A stretch of 64,000 bases of DNA from Pseudomonas sp. MWU13-2105 (GTDB lineage Bacteria; Pseudomonadota; Gammaproteobacteria; Pseudomonadales; Pseudomonadaceae), in assembly GCF_023242315.1 (NCBI RefSeq), contig NZ_JALLIY010000007.1, positions 1 to 64,000 of the forward strand, written 5' to 3'. The notes beneath the pieces are model-generated. The model worked only from the letters and a program-made list of their open reading frames with translations. It ran no database searches and was not told where the DNA came from. Shown one piece after another: positions 59,158 to 64,000 of this stretch (positions within the stretch are counted from its first letter, which is position 1; every line of letters starts with the position of its first letter). A program made the position numbers and the translations under genes.

Positions 59158-61275
59158 TCAATGTTTCGCCACCGCCGTGTTCAAACGCAGATAGTCCAGC
59201 AGGATACGCCCGGTCTCGCTCAGGTAGGCGTCGTCTTCCGGCTTGGTCTTCTTGTCCGGGTCTGGCGGCAAGGCGTCCTCGTCTTCCTTCTTCAGTTCCT
59301 TGAGCGGATCTTCGCCCTTGGCCTTGCGACGGGCGTTCTCCATGGCCAGTTGCTTGGCGTCGATATCGGTGCGCTGGGCACGCCGCTGGGCCTCGTTCAG
59401 GCTTACGGTTTTTTCCTTCATCAGCTTCTCGGCCAGGGCCAGCTTGTCGCGAATGAAGATGAACTCCGCATCCTTCGACGCCCGCGCCTCGTGATCAGAC
59501 TTGAGCTGGGCCAGGAACGGCTTGAACGGGTCCATCGCCGGCCTGATCGAAGGCCGGATGGTGTCCCATGGCATGGCTTCCGGCAACGCGCTCTCGCCGA
59601 TTTCCTTGGTGTCTATGATCGACGGGAAATCCACGTCCGGCAGCACGCCCTGGTGCTGGGTGCTCTGCCCGGACACCCGGTAGAACTTCGCCAAGGTCAG
59701 TTTCAGCTCGCCATGATTGAGCGGCTGGATGGTTTGCACGGTACCTTTGCCGAAGGTCTGGCCGCCGATGATCAAGGCACGGTGGTAGTCCTGCATGGCA
59801 CCGGCGAAGATCTCCGAGGCCGAGGCGGACAAGCGGTTGACCAGCAGCGCCATCGGGCCTTTGTAGAAGGCGCCCGGGCTTTCGTCTTCGAGCACGTCGA
59901 CCTTGCCTTCGGCGTTACGCACCAGCACGGTCGGGCCCTTGTCGATAAACAGGCTGGTCAGCTCGGTAGCTTCCTGCAGGGAACCGCCGCCATTGTTGCG
60001 CAGGTCGATGACCACGCCGTCGACGCCGTCCTTCTGCAACTCGCCGAGCAGTTTCTTCACGTCGCGGGTGGTGCTCTTGTAGTCCGGATCGCCGGCACGG
60101 AAGGCCTTGAAGTCGAGGTAGAAGGCCGGGATGTCGATCACCCCGAGCTTGTAGTCCTTGCCGTCCTGCTTGAGGTGCAGGATCGACTTGCTCGCGGCCT
60201 GGTCTTCCAGTTTCACCGATTCACGGGTGATGGAAACGATCTTGCTGGTCTGGTCGTTCGGTGCATTGCTGGCCGGAATCACTTCCAGGCGCACCACCGA
60301 GCCTTTCGGCCCGCGGATCAGCTTGACCACTTCGTCCAGGCGCCAGCCGATCACGTCGACCATCTCTTTGTCACCTTGGGCGACACCGACGATCTTGTCG
60401 GCCGGAGCGACCTGCTTGGTCTTGTCCGCCGGGCCCGACGGCACCAGGCGCACGACCTTGACCAGGTCATTGTCGCTCTGCAGCACGGCGCCGATGCCTT
60501 CGAGGGACAGGCTCATATTGATGTCGAAGTTTTCCGCGCTATCCGGAGACAGATAGTTGGTGTGCGGGTCGTAGGACATCGCAAAGGTATTGATGTAGGC
60601 CTGGAAGATATCTTCGGCGCGGGTCTGGTCGAGGCGCGTCAGCTGATTCTTGTAGCGCTTGACCAGCAGGTCCTGGATCGCCTTGGGATCCTTGCCGGCG
60701 ATCTTCAGGCGCAGCACTTCGTCCTTGACGCGTTTGCGCCACAGGTCGTCGAGCTCGGCGGTGGTCTTCAGCCACGGGGCGTCCTTGCGATCGATCAGCA
60801 AGGTTTCCTGGGTGGTGAAATCCATCTTGTCGACGCCCTTGCTCAACTCGGCAAGGCTGAAGTCCAGACGCGCTTTGACCCGGTCCAGGTAGCGCTTGTA
60901 GATGGTGAACCCGGCATTCAGGTCGCCGCTCTTGAGGAAGTCGTCAAATTGGGTTTTCCATTTGTCGAATTCGGCGATGTCGCTGGCCAGGAAATAACTG
61001 CGCGACGGATCGAGCAGCTTGAGATAGCTCTCATAGATGATCACCGAGCGCGCGTCGTCCAGCGGCGGCTTGCTGTAGTGATTACGCTTGAGCAACTCGA
61101 CGACGTTCAGGCTGGCAATCACCTCGTCATGGTCGGGCTGAAGATTGTCCCAGCTATTGGCTGCGAACGTATTGGCCGAAAACGTGGACATGCCAAGGCC
61201 AATGAAAAGAGCAAGTGCGGTGCTGGGGAACAGATGCTTCATGCTGATTCGACGCGGGGGCAATTGATAACGCAT
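59158..61275 (-). CDS. prc: Tail-specific carboxy-terminal protease Prc
   Basis: The 705-residue S41 peptidase (AlgO in P. aeruginosa) degrades periplasmic proteins from the C-terminus. A signal peptide (MKHLFPSTALALFIGLGMS... to FAAN) sits after 11 residues, so the ATG at 61242 is an equally good or better start. The PDZ domain is near residue 240-330. The catalytic Ser lies in LSASASEIFAGAM and the Lys in GGQTFGKGTVQ. A C-terminal DUF3340-type tail is Lys/Glu-rich. The loss of Prc affects alginate control in relatives. Confidence 0.92.
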   Translation of the reverse strand: MRYQLPPRRISMKHLFPSTALALFIGLGMSTFSANTFAANSWDNLQPDHDEVIASLNVVELLKRNHYSKPPLDDARSVIIYESYLKLLDPSRSYFLASDIAEFDKWKTQFDDFLKSGDLNAGFTIYKRYLDRVKARLDFSLAELSKGVDKMDFTTQETLLIDRKDAPWLKTTAELDDLWRKRVKDEVLRLKIAGKDPKAIQDLLVKRYKNQLTRLDQTRAEDIFQAYINTFAMSYDPHTNYLSPDSAENFDINMSLSLEGIGAVLQSDNDLVKVVRLVPSGPADKTKQVAPADKIVGVAQGDKEMVDVIGWRLDEVVKLIRGPKGSVVRLEVIPASNAPNDQTSKIVSITRESVKLEDQAASKSILHLKQDGKDYKLGVIDIPAFYLDFKAFRAGDPDYKSTTRDVKKLLGELQKDGVDGVVIDLRNNGGGSLQEATELTSLFIDKGPTVLVRNAEGKVDVLEDESPGAFYKGPMALLVNRLSASASEIFAGAMQDYHRALIIGGQTFGKGTVQTIQPLNHGELKLTLAKFYRVSGQSTQHQGVLPDVDFPSIIDTKEIGESALPEAMPWDTIRPSIRPAMDPFKPFLAQLKSDHEARASKDAEFIFIRDKLALAEKLMKEKTVSLNEAQRRAQRTDIDAKQLAMENARRKAKGEDPLKELKKEDEDALPPDPDKKTKPEDDAYLSETGRILLDYLRLNTAVAKH

Positions 61276-61424
61276 ATTAGGCCGTCTTTAAAGTCGCCGG
61301 TTCCGTGGGACTGCGCACCAAAACCGCCCATTGCGCGTTTGGTACGACCCTCGGGCCGGTCGCATAATGCAAAAAGCCCGGCGCTACAGCTACGGGCTCA
61401 GTCCAGACTCACTATGGAGGCACT

Positions 61425-62387
61425 GTGAAAGCATTGCAAGGCGTTGAAGGTCAAGTGGAGTGGGTTGAAGAGCCGAGTCCGACCTGCGATGTGGGGCAGG
61501 TTCGGATTCGGGTGGCGGCGGCGGGACTCAATCGCGCCGATTTGTTGCAGAAGGCCGGGCTCTATCCGCCGCCGCCGGGGGCCAGCCAGGTGCTGGGCCT
61601 GGAGTGTTCCGGGGTGATCAGCGAAGTCGGGCCGGGGGCCTCCTGGCAGGTCGGCGACCGGGTTTGCGCGCTGCTGGCCGGTGGTGGCATGGCCGAGGAG
61701 GTGGTGGTCGACGGGCGGCATGTGCTGCCGGTGCCGGAAGGCTTGAGCCTGCTGGAAGCGGCCGCGCTGCCTGAGGTCTACGCCACCGCCTGGTTGAATC
61801 TGTTCCAGTTGGCCGGGCTCAAACCGGGTGAAAAAGTGCTCTTGCATGCCGGTGCCAGTGGCGTCGGTTCGGCGGCGATCCAGCTGTGCAAGGCCTTCGG
61901 CAACCCCTGCTGGGTGAGTGTCGGTTCGGCCGATCGGCTGGCCTATTGCGAGGCGCTGGGGGCCCAGGGTGGGGTGGTCCGCGGTGACGATATCGAGGGG
62001 TTGAGTGACTTCGGGCCCTTCGATGTGATCCTCGATCCGGTGGGCGCGAACTACGCCGCGCTGAACGTGAAACTTTTGTCAGCTGACGGACGGTGGGTGC
62101 TGATCGGCTTGATGGGCGGCCGGGAAACCCAGCTGGACCTGGCCAGGATCCTCGCCAAGCGCATCCAGTTGCTGGGCTCGACCCTGCGCAGCCGCGACGA
62201 TCAGTTCAAGGCCGATCTGTTGCGTGACCTGGGTGAGCATGTCTGGCCATTGTTTGCCGAGAAGCGCTTGAGCCCGCAGTTGGCCAAGGTCTTCCCGATC
62301 AAGGATGCCGAGGCGGCGTTTGAAGCGCTGGCGAGTAATCAGGTGGCGGGGAAGCTGGTGCTGGCGATCGACGCGGCGCTGGGCTGA
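61425..62387 (+). CDS. Zinc-type NAD(P)H quinone oxidoreductase (PIG3-like)
   Basis: The 320-residue MDR-superfamily protein lacks the structural zinc loop. The Rossmann motif is LLHAGASGVGSAAIQLCKAFG, with AAAGLNRADLLQKAGLYPPP near the start and LEAAALPEVYATAWLNLF in the middle. The start is the GTG at 61425, preceded by GGAGG. Members reduce quinones with NADPH. It is divergent from prc. Confidence 0.9.
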   Translation: MKALQGVEGQVEWVEEPSPTCDVGQVRIRVAAAGLNRADLLQKAGLYPPPPGASQVLGLECSGVISEVGPGASWQVGDRVCALLAGGGMAEEVVVDGRHVLPVPEGLSLLEAAALPEVYATAWLNLFQLAGLKPGEKVLLHAGASGVGSAAIQLCKAFGNPCWVSVGSADRLAYCEALGAQGGVVRGDDIEGLSDFGPFDVILDPVGANYAALNVKLLSADGRWVLIGLMGGRETQLDLARILAKRIQLLGSTLRSRDDQFKADLLRDLGEHVWPLFAEKRLSPQLAKVFPIKDAEAAFEALASNQVAGKLVLAIDAALG

Positions 62388-62442
62388 GCCGCTACCTTTC
62401 CCCAATGCGTATTGCCGTGGGAACTGGGCTTGATGGATATAC

Positions 62443-62517
62443 TGTGGGAGCGGAGTTTGCCCGCGAAGCTTTTAGCGATCTTGCGGCCCTCTTCGCGGGC
62501 AAGCTCCGCTCCCACAT
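62443..62517. repeat. REP pair (GGGAGCGGAGCTTGCCCGCG type)
   Basis: TGTGGGAGCGGAGTTTGCCC and the inverted GGGCAAGCTCCGCTCCCACA flank CGAAGCTTTTAGCG. Same type as 46729-46821. Confidence 0.85.
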
Positions 62518-62556
62518 AAGCTCCTTCCCACCCAGGCCTGCACTCACAAGGAGCGC

Positions 62557-63210
62557 CTATTTCCAGTGATGCACCGGCCAACCGGACTTTTCCGCCTGCT
62601 CGCGCAGCACCGGGTCCGGGTTGACCACATTCGGGCAGTCAACCTTGAGCAACAACGGCAGGTCGTTGCGTGAGTCCGAATAGAAACTCGCGCCTTCCAG
62701 ATTCTCGCCTTCGGCATCCAGCCATTCCAGCAAGCGCACGATCTTGCCTTCGCGATAGGTGAGGGTGCCGACGGTATGGCCGGTGTAGACACCGTGCAGC
62801 ACGTCGAGGTCGATGCCCAGTACTTCGTCGATGCCGACACGCTCGGCAATCGCCTTGACCAGGTGGATGCCGGACGCCGAGATCACCAGGATCCGGTCAC
62901 CCGCCGCGCGGTGGGCGGCAATGACCTTGCACGCATCGCTGTAGATCAGCGGCTCGATCACATCCTCGACCCACGGCGCCACCAGGTGGGCGATTTCTTC
63001 CGGGGTGCGCCCGGCCATCGGTTCCAGGCTGAACAGCATGTAGTCTTCCATGGCCAGTTCGCCGCGGCTGTAGGCATCCATCAGCTCGTTGTTGCGCTGC
63101 ATGAACGTCTCCGGGTCGACCCAGCCCAGGCGAACCATCTGCTCGCTCCAGAGCGTGGCGCAGTCGCCGTGGATCAGGGTGTCGTCCAGATCAAAAATTG
63201 CCAAGGCCAT
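62557..63210 (-). CDS. HAD-family phosphatase (SerB-like, IB subfamily)
   Basis: The 217-residue protein opens with motif I IFDLDDTLIHGD (the two Asp residues are nucleophile and acid). Motif II is RILVISASG and motif III is the ASFYSDSRNDLPLLLKV region. It is a small-substrate phosphatase. Histidinol phosphate and phosphoserine phosphatases are close families. The substrate is not determined. It is upstream of the ABC transporter gene on the same strand but not clearly in one operon. Confidence 0.88.
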   Translation of the reverse strand: MALAIFDLDDTLIHGDCATLWSEQMVRLGWVDPETFMQRNNELMDAYSRGELAMEDYMLFSLEPMAGRTPEEIAHLVAPWVEDVIEPLIYSDACKVIAAHRAAGDRILVISASGIHLVKAIAERVGIDEVLGIDLDVLHGVYTGHTVGTLTYREGKIVRLLEWLDAEGENLEGASFYSDSRNDLPLLLKVDCPNVVNPDPVLREQAEKSGWPVHHWK

Positions 63211-63244
63211 CAGTACCGCTCTCTCTTCAAACGCTCTAAGGACA

Positions 63245-64000
63245 TCAGGCTACCTCACATAGCGCACTCGGATCGATAGACAGCGACAAACGCCGACCCT
63301 CGGGGTGCAGGTCGGCGGCCGAGCGGTTGAGCACGTCCACCACCAGTTCCACGCCGCGGGCCTCGACCCGATACCTGATAACGTTGCCCAGCAGGCTGTG
63401 ACCGCGGATCAGCGCGTCCAGCTCGCCCTCGGCCCGCAGCTCGATGGCTTCCGGACGAATGGCAATGCGGCTGTTGATCGGTCGCTGCAACAGACGGCTG
63501 GCCGCGTCGGCATCGAGCAGGTTGTAGTTGCCGATAAAGCCGGCGGCAAACACGTCCACCGGCGCGGTGTAGAGCGATTCGGCATCGCCGCTCTGGACGA
63601 TCTTGCCCTGGTTCATCAGGAAGATCCGGTCGCTCATGGTCAGGGCTTCTTCCTGGTCATGGGTGACGAAAATCGTGGTCAGGCCCAGTTCGCGCTGGAT
63701 CGCCCGGATCTGTTCGCGCAGGTGTTTGCGAATCCGCGCATCCAGGGCCGACAGCGGCTCGTCGAGCAGCAACAAGCGCGGGCGGGTCACCAGCGAGCGG
63801 GCCAGGGCCACGCGCTGGCATTGGCCGCCGGAGAGTTGATGCGGGTAGCGCGCGGCAAAGTCGTGCAGTTCCACCAGCTTGAGGGCCTCGATGACGCGCT
63901 TGTGGCTGTCGTCGGCATTGACCTTCTGCATCTTCAGGCCAAAGGCGACGTTCTGCTCCACGGTCATGTTGGGGAACAGCGCGTAGCTCTGGAACACCAT
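63245..64000 (-). CDS. ABC transporter ATP-binding protein (N-terminus outside the window)
   Basis: The 251 visible residues start at the Q-loop VFQSYALFPNMTVEQN, and the Walker A lies beyond base 64000. The signature is LSGGQCQRVALARSL (Cys replaces the common Gln), with Walker B LLLLDEPLSALDA and H-loop VTHDQEEAL. A C-terminal TOBE-type domain (RIAIRPEAIELR) marks the CUT1/POTA-like import group (spermidine, iron, 2-aminoethylphosphonate). The substrate cannot be fixed without its partners. Confidence 0.88.
   Translation of the reverse strand: MVFQSYALFPNMTVEQNVAFGLKMQKVNADDSHKRVIEALKLVELHDFAARYPHQLSGGQCQRVALARSLVTRPRLLLLDEPLSALDARIRKHLREQIRAIQRELGLTTIFVTHDQEEALTMSDRIFLMNQGKIVQSGDAESLYTAPVDVFAAGFIGNYNLLDADAASRLLQRPINSRIAIRPEAIELRAEGELDALIRGHSLLGNVIRYRVEARGVELVVDVLNRSAADLHPEGRRLSLSIDPSALCEVA

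Noticed and set aside
59014-61428. An 804-residue plus-strand ORF opposite prc
   Set aside because: It is an antisense shadow of a well-supported protease gene. The composition (many Gln, His, Asp, Leu runs) is typical of reversed high-GC coding sequence, and it has no family motif.
1-64000. CRISPR array
   Set aside because: No series of regularly spaced identical direct repeats was seen. The repeats present are paired inverted REP units and IS ends.

Overview
The window is chromosomal DNA of a Pseudomonas, most likely from the P. fluorescens group. The evidence is the high-GC codon use of most of the window, Pseudomonas-type REP repeats, an aerobic-type cobalamin operon behind a B12 riboswitch, many Pseudomonas-restricted small proteins, and gene orders that, from memory, match P. 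aeruginosa blocks around purMN/hda, cobO-cobS and rdgC/prc.

Region 1 (1 to about 8.3 kb) is accessory. Its first 5 kb is visibly AT-richer than the rest. It holds the tail of a gene entering from the left, a complete IS4-family element, an orphan Ntox21-like toxin tail with a CdiI_4-like immunity gene, an N-terminally truncated P4-type integrase, a second orphan toxin tail with an immunity-like gene, a decayed reading frame and a membrane protein. An 88-bp inverted-repeat element whose ends resemble those of the IS sits exactly where the integrase and the second toxin tail are broken. Further right are an IS4 remnant, a C4-antisense-RNA-like structured leader before a DUF3077 gene, and a GNAT/DUF1778 (TacTA-like) toxin-antitoxin pair.

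Region 2 (8.3-17.3 kb) is core. It carries purM-purN-DUF3108 on the minus strand, divergent from DUF2066, an AI-2E/PerM-type permease, hda, two NlpC/P60 lipoproteins and an O-methyltransferase.

Region 3 (17.5-28.7 kb) is a cobalamin riboswitch followed by ten tightly coupled genes (cobO, cobB, bluB, cobD, cobC, cobQ, cobU, cobT, a ribazole phosphatase, cobS) that adenosylate, amidate and assemble the B12 nucleotide loop. Next comes a MarR regulator and an MFS transporter that share a CGGGTATATACCCG-type operator, and a 40-codon membrane microprotein coupled to the MFS gene.

Region 4 (28.7-47.8 kb) contains a FadL-type porin, small conserved proteins, rmuC, a CrbS-like symporter/hybrid histidine kinase, a TetR/MFS divergent pair, a GlxA-type AraC regulator opposite a cupin gene, a TDT-family transporter, an MFS-acyltransferase fusion, sugE behind a guanidine-II (mini-ykkC) riboswitch, a bile-acid:Na+ symporter-family protein, and rdgC.

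Region 5 (47.9-64 kb) has two nearly identical tRNA-Val/tRNA-Asp operons that bracket a two-gene catabolic cassette (enolase-superfamily enzyme plus MFS carrier). After that come a catalase-like and di-heme cytochrome pair, an FKBP-type PPIase, a YkvA-type protein, an XRE regulator with a small partner, an EAL-CBS-GGDEF protein, the tail-specific protease Prc, a quinone oxidoreductase, a HAD phosphatase and the truncated start of an ABC transporter ATPase. REP/REPIN repeats of at least three sequence types fill many of the intergenic gaps.
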